This document shows, piece by piece, positions 30,848 to 42,008 of a stretch of 64,000 bases of DNA. The number at the start of each line of letters is the position of its first letter. Within the stretch, counting starts at the first letter, position 1. A model generated the notes under the pieces. The model had not been told where the DNA came from. It was given only the letters and a program-made list of their open reading frames with translations, and searched no databases. The translations under genes were made by a program, and so were the position numbers. This stretch comes from Cyanophora paradoxa (Eukaryota; Glaucocystophyceae; Cyanophorales; Cyanophoraceae), in NCBI GenBank assembly GCA_004431415.1, contig QPMI01000090.1:95560-159559 (forward strand), written 5' to 3'.

Positions 30848-33800
30848 TCAGCGCCCCAGCAGCGCCCGCAGCCGCCCCTCCGCCTCCTCCCGCCGCCGCC
30901 GCTCCGCCTTCAGCTCCCGCCGCAGCGCCGACGGCCGCCCCCCTTGCGAGGCGCCCGCCGCCCCCGCCCCCGCCTCCTCCGCCTCGGGGGCCCCGGGGAG
31001 GCTGTCGGGGGGCATCACGAGGGCCCGCACGGGGCTCATCGGCGTCGCCTCGACGTCCGCCTCCTGCGCCCCCGCCGGCGTCGCCTTCGCCTTCTCGAGG
31101 GCGGAGGGGCCCGCGCCGGGCCCGGCGTGTTCCGCGCGTCCCCCGCGTTCTCGTCCTGCGCTGCCGCCGGTGTTGCCGTCGGCCGCGCCGGCGTCGCCGC
31201 GGGCCGCGCCGGCGTCTCCGCGGGCCGCGCCGGCGTCGCGGCGGGCCGCAGCGGGGCCGTCGTGCGCCGCCGCTTGCGCCGGTCCTCCTCCGCCCGCCGC
31301 TCCTCGCGCCGTCGCGCCGCCTCGCGCCGCACCAGCGCCGCCCGCATCGCTGCGGCCCGTGAGCGGGGCGCGCCGGCGGGCGGGGCGGCGCGGGGCGGGC
31401 GGACCGGCCTGGAGGACGACGATGGCCTCCCAGCGGCGGTCTGCCTCGCAGCAGGCGATCCACATGCGCACGTTGCGCTGCACGACGGCCGCCGCCCGCC
31501 CCCGCGCCTCCCCGAGGCGCTTCTCCAGCCACCGCACCGGCACCTCCTTCAGGAACACCCGCGACTTGCCCACCTGGCGGGGGGCGATCAGGCGCCGGCG
31601 GGCTCCAACCCTTGCAGGTCGCGGGGCGCGCGCCTGCCAGGCGGGGAGGAGCCGCTTCTGGGCGCCGAGGTGGGCGGGGCCCTCGGCGGGCCGGGGCATG
31701 CCCTGCGCCTCGAGGCAGCCCAGCGCGCGCTGGACGAGGGGCGCCGCGGGGGCGCCCGCGGCGGAGGCGACGTCCCGCGGCAGCACCGGCCGGTACCTGC
31801 GGGGGCGCGCGTGAGCGGGTACGGCGGCGGCGCAAGCGAGCGGGGGGCACCGGCGGAGGAAGTCGGGGAAGGGGAGGGAGGCGGCGTAGGCGGCGGAGGC
31901 GACCTGGACGGCCTCCACGAGGCCCGAGCAGCGCATCTGCTGCAGCAGCAGCGCCGCCTGCACCGCCGGCGCCGCCCCGTCCGCGGCCGCCTCGGGGGCC
32001 GGCTTCATGCAGCGGATGAAGTGCGCGTCGCTGGCGGCGATGGTCCGCAGCAGCGAGTCGAGCTGTCCCTTGAACTGGGCGAAGACGGAGAGGGCGCGGG
32101 CCTTTGAGGGCCCCGGGCGGGCGGCGGCCCCGGCGGCGGCGGCGGCGGAGGGGGGCGGGCGGGTGGAGGAGAGCTGGGCGAGGCGGGCGGCGGCGCGGAG
32201 GAGCGGGGAGCGGGAGGAGGCGAGGAGGGCGAGGAGCTCGGGGGAGACGGCGTCCCGGTTCCTCGCCACGAACCCCGCCGTGTCGTACGTCACCTGCGCC
32301 CGGTCGGACCCGCGCCGCTGCGGTCTGCGGGGGGTCGGGGGCGCGGCGCGGCGCGCACGTCGCCGGCGTAGTGGCGGAGGGTGAAGGCCCCCGGGCTGAA
32401 CTTGGCCCGCGCGTAGCTCGGGTGCTCCCCGAAGGCCGCGTGCAGCTTCTCCGCCAGCGCCTTGTCGCTCCCGCCTGCCCCGCCCCCGCCGTCAACTCAG
32501 CGCTCGGGCGCGGCTCGGCCCAATTCCGCGGCGGGGAGCTCGCGCGCACCCGGGAGGCCGCACTGCTCCTCGAGGAGGGCGACGAGGCCGGCGCCGGGGC
32601 GCTCGAGGAGCTCGCCGCAGGCCCTCGCGGCGCCCGGCGGGGGCGTCGCCTCCCACTCGATCCCCTCGCGCACGTACTCGAGCTGCTGCCCCGCGATCGC
32701 CGCCTCGTTGAAGTGCTGCTGCAGCTTCTCGTTCGCGTAGTTGATGCACAGCTGCTCGAACCCGTTCCCCTGCACCTGCCCCGGCCCCCGCTCGCTCCCG
32801 GGCCGAGGGGGACTCAGGGGCGGAAGGCGGACCTCCATGTTCTCGAACCCGAAGATGTCGAGGATGCCGATGAGGGGCGCCCCCGCCGCGCCCTCGGCCC
32901 CCGCCGCGCCCTCGGCCCCCGCCCACTCGTCGTCGTCCGCGCCGCCGGCGGCGGCCCCGGCCCGGCGGGGGCGAGGGCGGCGTTGACGCGGGCGGCAAGG
33001 GAGCGGAAGAGCCGGCGTAGAGGGCCATGCAGAGCGAGTCCCGCGCCTGCCCCGCCTCCCGCGGCGACAGCGTCCGCGCGAACGACGACCCGCCCGACCC
33101 GCCCGCCGTCGCCCGCCGCACCGTCAGCGCCTCCACCAGCGCCCCCCGCCCGCCCGGCAGCGCCAGCAGCTCCGCCGCCGCCCCGAGCTCCCGCAGGCAC
33201 TCCTCGGGGAGCGCGCAGGCGTCCCCGTGGCCCGACCCGGACTCGAAGCGGGCGTTGCCGAGGCGGAGGATGGCGGCGAGGGCCCGCAGCGCCTCCCGGC
33301 GCCCCTCCTCTCGCACCCCGAAGGCCTCCAGGGCGGCCATCGTGCGGGCGAAGCCGGCGGCGTCGGCGGCGCGCTCGGCGGGCGGGCAGGCCTCGTGTGT
33401 GGCGCCGGCGAGGAGGCGGTAGGCGGCGGGGTCGTCGGACTCGAGGGAGAGCTCGGCGAGGAGGGCCGGGCCGGCGCCGGCGAGCAGCTGGTAGAAGACG
33501 TGGAAGCTCCGCTCCCCGGGCGCGTGCCCCGCTACCCGGCACTTCTCCAGCAGGTCTGGCCGGGGCCGCCGTGAGGCCCGCCCCGCGTGGAGCGCCGGGG
33601 CGGGGGCGGGCGGAACGCACAGGTGTCGATGTGGGCCCCCGCGATGGTGCGGCCGGTCGGGTCGAACCAGATCTGGGCGACGGTCGAGGGGGCGGGCGGG
33701 GGGGAGGGAGGGCCCCCGGCGGGGCGCACCTTGACGAACTTGCCGAAGCGTGAGGAGTTGGCGTTGCGGCACGTCCGCGCGTTTCCGAAGGCCTCCAGGA

Positions 33801-34661
33801 TCGGGTTCGACGCCAGCACCCGCTCCTGCCACCCCCCGCCCCGGCTCGACGCGCAGGCGGGGTGAACGATGGCGGAACGGTCACCTGGACGCTGCGGCCG
33901 GCGCACGAGGCGGCCGCGCGGCCGCTCGCCCGGCTCGTGAGGTACTCCAGGATGTATTTCTGCGGGCGCTGTGAGTGGCATGGGATTGATTCGAGCAGAA
34001 GAAGCGAGCTCGCCGTCGTCTCTGTCTTGCCCGCGCCGCTGTCGCCACTGCGCGAGGCAGCTGAGAGCGCGCGGCGCGGCTGGCGGCGCGGCGGCGCGGA
34101 GGACCTGATCAAGATGGACTGGGGCTTCTTGTCTGCGTGCGAGCTCAGCGGCGGCCGGCGGGCCCCAGGGTGCGCTCGCGCACCGCGGAGCATGCGGCGG
34201 TAGGCGCGCTCGGCGAGGAAGTAGACGTGCGGGACGACCTCGTCGTCGGCCGCCTCCGCGACCGCCTCGCGCGCCTCCTGGCAGTAGATGTCCAGCTGCC
34301 GGTACGGGTTGACGGCGACCAGGATCTCCCCCGCGAACGTGTAGATCTCGCCGGCGTCGAAGCGCGCGGTGATCCGGTCCAGCAGCTCCGCCTCGTTCTT
34401 GTGGACGCAGGAGCGCAGGCTGCGGAGCTCGTTTAGCGCCCCCGCCTCGCTACAGGCGTCGGGGCGGCCTGCGGAAACGCACTCGGGCGCGAGCGCCTCG
34501 GGGCACGGGTCGCGCTCCAGTGTGCGCTCCTTCGGGCCGAGCGCCCTACACGAGCCGTCTTCTAGCCGGACCATACCGTTCGGCATCCGAGTCGCCTGCA
34601 CATAGCGGCCCTCGCGGGTGAACAGCCAGATCGGAGCGGGTGGCTCCGCGGGCCCCGCCAT
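30848..34661 (-). CDS. Unconventional myosin heavy chain
   Basis: Actin motor with a complete ATPase core. Start ATG at 34661 ([20 protein letters not shown]). Motifs in order: [18 protein letters not shown] (near 34310), [13 protein letters not shown]-loop (near 34030), [13 protein letters not shown] switch I (near 33750), [11 protein letters not shown] switch II (near 32860), [19 protein letters not shown], then [16 protein letters not shown] and [11 protein letters not shown] actin-binding/relay region (near 32050-32000), [15 protein letters not shown] and [19 protein letters not shown] converter. One or two degenerate IQ-like helices ([35 protein letters not shown]) follow. The tail contains an acidic/Pro linker, then a charged helix [20 protein letters not shown]. 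The frame breaks at about 30848 in a G run; adding one G would continue it into [20 protein letters not shown]. All nucleotide-binding residues are intact. The class cannot be set by eye. Confidence 0.9.
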
Positions 34662-34807
34662 CTCTAAGCTGCCCGATCGACTCCGGCGAGCCAGCTAAAT
34701 CTATTTCTCGCGCTTCTACCCGCGGCTGTGACTGCGGGAGGAGATGGTGAACGGGACACCGAGGAATCCGTTGCCAATTTACGATACCCCGGCAGGATGG
34801 CTCCTCG
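34662..34807. promoter_or_regulatory. 146-bp divergent promoter (myosin / CHUP1-like)
   Basis: Only 146 bases separate the myosin ATG (34661, minus) and the CHUP1-like ATG (34808, plus). The spacer is A/T richer than its flanks and contains a CCAAT-type word (TTGCCAATTTACG near 34772). A shared, co-regulating promoter is likely. Confidence 0.6.
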
Positions 34808-37417
34808 ATGAAGCGGTCGCGGGGCCAAGGGATGGTGAGTCGGCGCCCTTCTGTGCGACGCTCTGCACGCGTTGACTCTGCGCAGGAACCCCTCGCGGAG
34901 CGAGACCTGAATGCGCCGCCCGCACACGGCACCGCGAAGCAGCAGCCCCCTGTAAGGCGTTACAAGATTGGAGAGAGCCGGCTGCATGCCGCACGCTTGC
35001 GGGCTAGGACGCGGCGGGCGGCAGGCCAGGCGGCTGCAGCCGACCCGAGCACCCCGCAGCGCTCGTCCGGCCTTCCCGTGAGCGACGATGCAGCGGAAAC
35101 GCCGGGAACGGAGGCAAACGAGGTCGAGGCGAACGCCAGCCCCGCACAAGCTCCAGCTCCCGCACAAGCACTGAGCAGCAGCCCTGCTCAGGCGCCCACG
35201 CAGGCCACCAGCGCGCGTAGATCCAAAGCGAACGCAGAGCCCGAGCCCGAGCTTGTGCAGCAGAAGACGGAGGCGTGCAGAGAGCTGCCAGCGGGCGGGC
35301 CGCAGCCCTCGCCAGGGCGGACGCAGCCGGATCGTAGGCGGCACGCCATTCCACGGCGGCGTACGGGTGCCTCGGTGCGCTCGGAAGAATCCACGCCCGC
35401 TACTGGCGCTCAGACCCCTCGCGTCGCTCGGGCCGGCCTGGCTCCCGCGGAGCCAGGGCAGCATGCGTCGGATGCCGCGGCGGCTTCGTCCGCCGCGCCG
35501 CCCCCGCCGGCGTCAGGCTGCGAAGGCGCGGCGGTGCCGGTGGCCCTTGCCTCGCCTGCACGCCGTCCTCCAACCCTGCCATCCGGCGGGCCCGCGTCGA
35601 TTGCCCAGTCCCCTGCCCCCGCCTCCCAGCCCGCTACCCCCGCCAGCGGCCGGGCGCCTCCGCCCCCTGCCCGCCGCGCCGCGCCTCCCCCCGTTCCACC
35701 TCCGCCCCCCTCAGCATCCTCCGTCCCCGTCCCCGGCCCCTCCGCCTTCCCTCCCCCTCCTCCGCCTCCGCCTCCGCCGGCCCCGCTCGTCTCCTCCTCG
35801 TCCAACCCGCCACGTGTCCCCCCGCCCCTCATACCTTCTCTCCGGTCCCCCGCAGCGCCCTCTCGAACGACGGGCGAGACCGCTCGACCTCCCCCTCCCC
35901 CGCCGCCGTGTCCGGCCGCCCCGCCTGCCCCCGCCCCCTCCTCCGGCGGCCGCCGCCGGCGCTGGCCCTCCCTGCCCCACCGCCGCCGCCGGGCGCTTCT
36001 CGGCCTGCCGTCGCCGCGTTCCCGCCCCCGCCGCCCCCGCCCGGCTGCCCTGGCCCAGGCCGCCGCCGCTACCTCCGGTGCCCCTCCGCCACCCCACCGC
36101 ACGGCGCTGCCCCACTAGCCCTCCCGGAGTCCCGCCGCCGCCGCCGCCTCGGGCGCCCCGTGCGTCGCCCCTCCCCCAGCCAAGGTCCGCTCCGCCACCC
36201 GTCCACCGGCTCCTTCTCCACTCAAGCCGCGCCGCGCAGTCCGCCGTTCGCCGGCCCTCGTCGCCCTCATGCAGCGCCTCATGCGGGCGAAGCGCGAGGG
36301 CGGCGCCCCGGCCGCCTCGCCGGCCGTGCTGGCCGGCGCGGCGGGGGCGGGGCGGCGGCCCCCGCCGGGCCTTCGCGGCCCAGAAGGCGGCCGTGATTGA
36401 GGAGCTCAAGCGCAGGCGCGCCAGCGCCCGAACTCAGCGGGGGTGCGCCGGCTGAGCGGGGCGGGGCGCGCAGGTCGAAGCACCTGGCGCGCGTGCAGCG
36501 GGAGGCGGAGGAGCACGGCCCGCGGCTGCGCGCCCTCGCCGCCGCGGTCGCCGCCTTCTCCTGCCGCGACGAGGCGGCCCTGCTCGCCTTCCACAGGTCC
36601 GCCCCGCCCCCTCCTGCGGGGCGCGGGGCCGCCGGCGACGCCTCCCGCGCAGGGAGGTGGAGGCGGCGCTGGCGCCGCTGGAGGACGAGGCGCGGACGGC
36701 CGCCCTCTGCTGCCCCGAGGCGCGTGGCCCGCCCAGAAGCTCGCCGACATCCGCGGCGCCGCCTCCCGGCGAGCCCCCGCACGCCCAGCGCCCCTGCTTC
36801 GATGCCGCCGCTGACGCGGGGGCAGGACGCTCGGGCTGCGGGAGCTCATCGCCCGCGTCGAGGCCTGGAGCGCCGAGGCGGGGGGCCCCGCGGGGGCCCG
36901 CCCTCCCCCGCCGACGAGCAGGTCGCTGCCGCGGCGCGGGCGCGGCGGGGAGGGCCTCTGAGCGGGGCGGGCGGGGCAGGTGGCGCGGGCGGCGGCGTGC
37001 TTCGACGCGGCGAAGCGGCAGCTCGAGGCCGCGAGCGCTCCCGCGACGAGGAGCTCAGGCGGTGCGCCTCTCCGGCCGGCCCCGGCGCCGGCGTGCCCCG
37101 GGGCCGGCGGCTGAGGGGGGCGGGCGGGCAGGTTCAAGGCGAGCGGGCTCCACTTCGACGCGGGGCTCTTCACGCGGGCCAAGCACGCCGCCATCCGCCC
37201 CGCTGAGGCGGCCGTGCGGGCGGCCGTGGCCGAGGGGCGGCGGGCGCGCGAGGCGGCGGCGACGGCGGCGCGGCGGAAGGCGGCGGGGGCGACGCTCTTC
37301 AGGGCCCTCGCGCTGGCGCAGCGGGCGTACGTGCTCGCCGGCGGGGCCGACGGGCGGCTCGAGGCGGCCGTCTCCGAGCTCGCCGAGCTCCTCGGCGACG
37401 CGCAGGCCTGGCTCTAG
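34808..37417 (+). CDS. CHUP1-like protein (chloroplast unusual positioning 1 family)
   Basis: In plants CHUP1 sits on the chloroplast outer envelope and nucleates the short actin filaments that move chloroplasts in response to light. Start ATG at 34808; the first intron is 34835-34885 with a textbook GTGAGT donor. Residues about 10-250 are disordered (Ala, Pro, Glu, Arg). A profilin-type proline tract lies at 35640-35935, with runs such as [12 protein letters not shown]. The C-terminal CHUP1 domain follows over seven or so exons: ALVALMQRLMRAKREGG (near 36255), KAAVIEELKRRR, LARVQREAEEHGPRLRALAA, AFSCRDEAALLAFH, EVEAALAPLEDEARTAAL, QKLADIRGAA, LRELIARVEAWSAEA, ACFDAAKRQLEAA, FKASGLHFDAGLFTRAKHAA and GATLFRALALAQRAYVLAGG, stop at 37415-37417. 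The order and spacing match plant CHUP1. The N-terminal envelope anchor of plant CHUP1 is not seen. A formin was considered, but FH2 motifs are absent. Confidence 0.82.
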
Positions 37418-37592
37418 AGGCAGCGCGCGCCAACCTCTCACCGCGTCGTACGCATTCGACACATTCATCGCACGCTCTACAGGGGCGCGGGGCAGGGGTC
37501 CCGGCGCCGGGGAAGAAGGTTCGGGAAGGAACGGGGCCGGGGAGGGCGGCATCGGAGAAGGGGCCGGGAGGGGTGCGCCAGGCGGGCGGGGT

Positions 37593-38565
37593 TTAGAGGT
37601 CGATGGCGGCCTCGTCGACGGCGGAGGCGTCGTGCTCCTCGTCGGCCTCGACGAAGGCGCCGGTCTCGAAGTGGGCCGCGAAGACGTCGTCGCCGAGCGC
37701 CGCCGCCTCGAGCTCCAGCAGCGACTGCTCGTCCGCGTCCACGCGGTTCGACGGGATCGCGTCCGAGCGCCCGCACGCCCCCGCCGCCTTGGCGAAGAGC
37801 TCCGTCAGCTGCACGCCCCGCCCGCGTCAGTCGCCGCCACACGGACGCCGGCTGGGGCGGGAGCGGCCGGACCCCCTTCGACTTGGCGATGATGTCGTCG
37901 CAGAAGCCTACGGCGCGGGCGGATCAGACGGGGGGCCGCTAGTGAGCTCTCCGGCGCAGCGCGGGCGAGCGGCTTCGCAGGGTTCCGGAAGCGGGCACGG
38001 GTAGCTCACCGCGGTCCTCCTTCTCGGTCTTGCAGTCCTGGAGTTTCTGCGGAAAACACGTAAGGGCCAGCTGCACCACGGCGTGGGGCCGGCAAGGCAG
38101 CTCACAGAGACGAGGTCGTCGGGAATCGTCTGGCAGAACTGCTCGAACGCCTGCTGCATCTCTGCGCGGTGACACGTGCCATGAGCGCAAAGGAGCAAAA
38201 GAAAAGCCGGTGGCGGCGGGGGCCGGCAGGCGGGGGCCGGCGGACCGTGGAACTCGCGGGCATTGCAGCGGTTCCCGTTCTGGTCGGCGACCTCCAACGG
38301 CAGGTCCATCTTGAAAACGTAGCTCTGGCCGGCCGGCAGGAGCGCCCCGACCGCGTCCGGGTAGACGCGGGCGAAGCAACTGACACGGGCGCCGTTAGAC
38401 CCCGCACTGCGAGCTGGGGGCGGAGCAGAAGCTAGCGCACTTCGGAATATGGAAGGCGTTGTCCTCGCCGTCGAAGCGCTTCACAGCGCGGCCGAGGTCG
38501 CGGTTGGTGGTCATCTGGCACTCCACACCATCCATCCCGCACTGGAGCATCGGCACGCCCGACAT
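37593..38565 (-). CDS. Unrecognised protein with conserved-looking Cys pattern
   Basis: I do not recognise this protein. Start ATG at 38565 (MSGVPMLQCGMDGVECQMTT). Exons in order give DLGRAVKRFDGEDNAFHIPK, CASFCSAPSSQCG, CFARVYPDAVGALLPAGQSY, VFKMDLPLEVADQNGNRCN, EMQQAFEQFCQTIPDDLVS, KLQDCKTEKEDR, GFCDDIIAKSKG, LTELFAKAAGACGRSDAIPS and an acidic tail ending VDEAAIDL (stop 37593). About 210 residues with ten or more cysteines spread over all exons, and no signal peptide or membrane helix from this start. A redox, metal-binding or disulfide role is possible but unproven. It sits 79 bases from the divergent STN-like kinase start. Confidence 0.6.
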
Positions 38566-38644
38566 CTTTGCTTCGAACCGGCTGTTAAGACGATCTACCG
38601 CTTCCTGCCGAACTGAAGCACTCGCGCTCCTGTACCCCCTCTAG
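38566..38644. promoter_or_regulatory. 79-bp divergent promoter (Cys protein / STN-like kinase)
   Basis: Only 79 bases lie between the two outward-pointing ATG codons. No TATA box is visible. Confidence 0.55.
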
Positions 38645-41186
38645 ATGGAGCAGCTTTGCTTCCTGGGACCCGCGGCGCTGCCCGGTACGCTTCGTAGCCT
38701 CTCCAGCTCGACTTCGGATGCGTTTCAACAGACGCCGCTGGCCCGGCGCGGTTGTGCACAAACCACGCGCAACCCAGCACGGCGGCTGCACGTACGCTGT
38801 CCAGGAGGTCGCGTATTCTGTGCCAGCAGCGAGCCAGCGAAACAGCCAGACACGCCGCCCGCTCCCGTGAGGCGGCCCTTAGCCGCCGCCGGGAGGGCCT
38901 CATCGACGCTGCCGAGGGCACCGCCGGTACATTGGCCCTGCTTTCCGGCCCCTCCGGCCCGTCGACGGCCTTGGAAGAGAATCCGCGCCGCTGACCCGAC
39001 TGCAATCTCGCAGCCGCGCATGCTCAAAGCGGAGTGGATCAAGTACGACGACAGCCCGCCGCTCGGCGAGGGCTCCTACGGAACCGTGCGGAAAGCGCTG
39101 CTGGTGCGCAGGCGCCGCGTACGCGCAACCGCCGCCGCCTCCGAGAACACGCGCGCGGCGTCGCCAGGCCGACCCCGAGGGCGGGCCGCGCGCCGTCGTC
39201 GTGAAGGAGACGAAGGAGGACGAGCGATCCGTCGAGGTGCGCCCCGCCCCGCGCCCGCCACGCGGGGCGCCGCAGCGCGCACCTCACCCGCACCTCCCTC
39301 CCGCTCGCCCCCCGCGCTGCCGCAGTACGGAGAGGTCGAGGGTGCGCCCCTGGCCTCCCTCTCTTTCGATCCGCGCCGGCGAGATGCGCCCTCGCAGTGT
39401 ACATGAACAAGAAGCTGTGCCAGGAGTGCAGCGAGCACATGGTGCGCCGCTCCCCGTCGCGCCGCGCCGCCGTCGCACCCCGACTCACGGCGCACCGCGC
39501 CGCAGGCCACATTCATCGGCCACTTCAGGCGAGGCTCTCTTCACGCCGCTCGCCGCACCCCGCCCGCCGGCCCGGTGACCCCGCGGCGGCAGGAGGCACA
39601 TCCCCCACCAGGCGGGCGCCGACCTGCCCCTGGGGACAGCTCCGAGCGGGCAGGCGCGCCCCCTCGCATCGCCGCCGCCGCCCCGCCGCCGCCGCCCCCT
39701 GACCCTCGCCCCAGACCGTCGGCCTCGTCTGGGAGCAGGAGGCGACCGAGTGCGGCCCCCGCGCCCCTCCCCTTGGCTGTACCCCCGCCCGACCTGCCTC
39801 GCCGCGCCCCCCAGGACGCTGAGGGACTACATCGAGCGGCCCGGGGGCCTCGGTGGGCAGGATTACCCCCAATCCAGCGAGCGCGTCTCATCGCGTACCC
39901 CCTCTCCCGTTTGCAGCCGAGCTCGAGAAGCTCCTGCTCGGCCCGCAGGTGGAGGAGGTGGGCGGCCTTCCCCCGCGTACCCCCCGTACCCTCTCCCACC
40001 CCCCTGACGGGCCCCCCGGGCAGTGGAGCGAGGAGGAGCGCCTCGCGCGGCTCCTGAAGGAGGCCGGCGCCCCTCGCCCTCGCGCCCCGCCGCCCGCCCC
40101 CCGCCCCTCACGCCCCGCCCCGCAGGTCGCCCAGCGGCTGATGGCGGCCCTCGCGGCCTTTCACGAGCTCGACATCGTCCACCGCGGTGCGCCCCGGTCG
40201 CCGGCGCGGGGCGCGGGGCGGCGGCGCGGCCGACGGGGCGTCTGCTTGCTGGGCGGGCAGACGTGAAGCCGGGGAACGTGCTCGTGCTGCCCGACTCGAG
40301 CTTCCGCTTCATCGACTTCGGCTGCTCCGCCGTGCGCCGCCCCCCCCGCCCCGCCCCGCGCCGGCCTGTGACGCGGGGCAGGACATGGCGACGTATGTCG
40401 GCTACGACCCCAAGAAGATGCGCCCGCCCCGCGCCCGCCCCGCGCCCGCCCCGCCGCCCCCGGCCGCCTCTTACCCCGGGGTGGGCGGGCACGGCCCCGG
40501 GGCGCCTGCGTACCGGGCCCCCGAGGAGTTCGTCTCGACCTGGTTTCCCGACCGCTTCGACACGTACAACGTCGGCGTGCGCCCCCGCCCCGCCCGCCCG
40601 CCCGCAGCCGGCCTCGAGCGCCCGCCGGCCCGCCTCCGACGCGGGCGCCGCCCTTCACGCGCGGGGGCGCAGGTGGTAATGCTGCAGCTGGCGTTCCGGC
40701 ACCTGCGGGGCGAGGCGGCGCTGCTCGCCCTCGCCGACGAGCTCCGCGCCGCCGGCTGGGACCTCGCGCGCCCCCGCCCCGCCCCCGGCCCGGCCCTCCC
40801 GCCCGGCGTGACGCGGGGGCGGGGCACAGGACAAGTGGCTGCAGGGGCAGCTGCTGCACGGGAGCGCCGAGCGGCTCCGCGCCGGCCTCGCCGTCCTCAA
40901 CCGCGACGAGGCGCCCCGCCCCGCCCGCCCCGCCCCGCCCCGCCGCCCTCCGCGCCCACCCGGCGCGGCGCCCGCAGGCGGCGGCGTGGGACCTGCTGCG
41001 GCGGCTCATCACGCGGTACCCCCGCAACCGCATCTCCGCCGCCGCCGCCCTCGCCGAGCACCGGTGCGGGGCCCGCCGCCTCTCTCGAGGTCGCGCCGGT
41101 GATCATGAGCCTCGGGCCCTCTCAGGTACCTCCGCGGGGGCGCCAAGCTCGGCCCCTTCTCCTTCCTCGGCTGGGGCCGCAAGTGA
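38645..41186 (+). CDS. STN7/STN8-like thylakoid protein kinase
   Basis: Ser/Thr kinase of the plastid STN7/STN8 group, which phosphorylates light-harvesting and photosystem II proteins. Start ATG at 38645; leader MEQLCFLGPAALPGTLRSL is Ser/Arg rich with Phe at residue 6, as expected for a cyanelle transit peptide. Kinase motifs: GEGSYGTVRKAL (near 39065), RAVVVKETKEDE with the ATP Lys, MNKKLCQECSEHM and ATFIGHF, TVGLVWEQEAT, AALAAFHELDIVHR joined across an intron to DVKPGNVLVL (HRD complete), FRFIDFGCSAV (DFG) and YRAPEEFVS. The family-specific C-lobe reads PDRFDTYNVG, VVMLQLAFRHLRGEAALLAL, KWLQGQLLHGSAERLRAGL and AAWDLLRRLITRYPRNRISA, then YLRGGAKLGPFSFLGWG, stop 41184-41186. All catalytic residues are intact. 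The N-terminal membrane helix and cysteine pair known in STN7 are not obvious. About twelve introns. Confidence 0.85.
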
Positions 41187-41678
41187 GCGGTGTCAGAGTA
41201 GACTTACTCATGATCACCGCTAGCATCGCAATCGCGGTTCGCAAATCAGCCCTATGCCCGAGCACGCGGATGCGCGCCTTTGGACCCAGATTCCCGCCAA
41301 CGAGGGTGGGGCTTGGCCGGCGCCGGAGTCCGACGGTCTGCATACGTGCAGGGCATCTAGACCTAGATCTGGAGCGGTTGGTCGACCGCGGGGCCGAGTT
41401 GGAGGCTAGCGCTGGAACGTACGCGTCACGGGGTATATCTGCGTATTCGAAGCGAAGTTGGCGAGTGGCCTCGAATTCGAAGGCCCCCGTGTCGACGTCT
41501 CAAGAGCGCTGCATGCATATGGCGGTAGCTATAGCTACCCTAGGCCTTAAGCGCTAGCTATAGTTAGATTGGCATGGGTTTCAGGCCCCGCGGCGGACCG
41601 CCGAACCAGAGCTCCACAGCTCCGTCGGACAGGGAATCCGGAAGAAGATCGCCGGCGGTGCACGTGGCACCGGCAGCG
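41187..41678. other. Convergent 3' spacer
   Basis: About 490 bases between the kinase stop and the end of the minus-strand F-box gene. A/T richer, with CTAG/GCTA words near 41530-41565. No coding signal seen. Confidence 0.5.
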
Positions 41679-42008
41679 CTACAGCGGCAATCCGACGGGG
41701 CGCCCCTGGGGGCGCCCCGCAAACATGCCCTCGACGGCGGCGACCGCCGCCGTGTATTGTTGCGAATCCGCCGACCTCCCGAGAGCTCCTGCCGAGAGCT
41801 GCACGAACGCGCTGACCTCGGGCCGCATGCCCCGCAGGATCTGCACGCGGGGAATGGTTCAGCGCGGGGGAGCGAGGAGGAGGGGAGGGGGGGGGAGGGG
41901 GGGGGGGGGGGGGGGGGGGGCGGGGGCGGAGGGGCGGGGCGGGGGTGGGGGTGGGGTGGGGTGGGGGTTGGGGTGTGGGGTTGGGGTGTGTGTGTGTTGT
42001 GTGTGTGT

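Noticed and set aside
30558-32549. Very long open frames of Arg/Pro/Ala/Gly on both strands, here and at 35253-36455, 47308-48740, 49926-53391
   Set aside because: At this G+C content stops are rare in every frame. These frames lack domains and are shadows of the spliced genes on the other strand or frame.
35640-37417. Formin (FH1-FH2) identity for the proline-rich gene
   Set aside because: The FH2 lasso and GNxxN motifs are absent; the C-terminal helices match the CHUP1 domain better.
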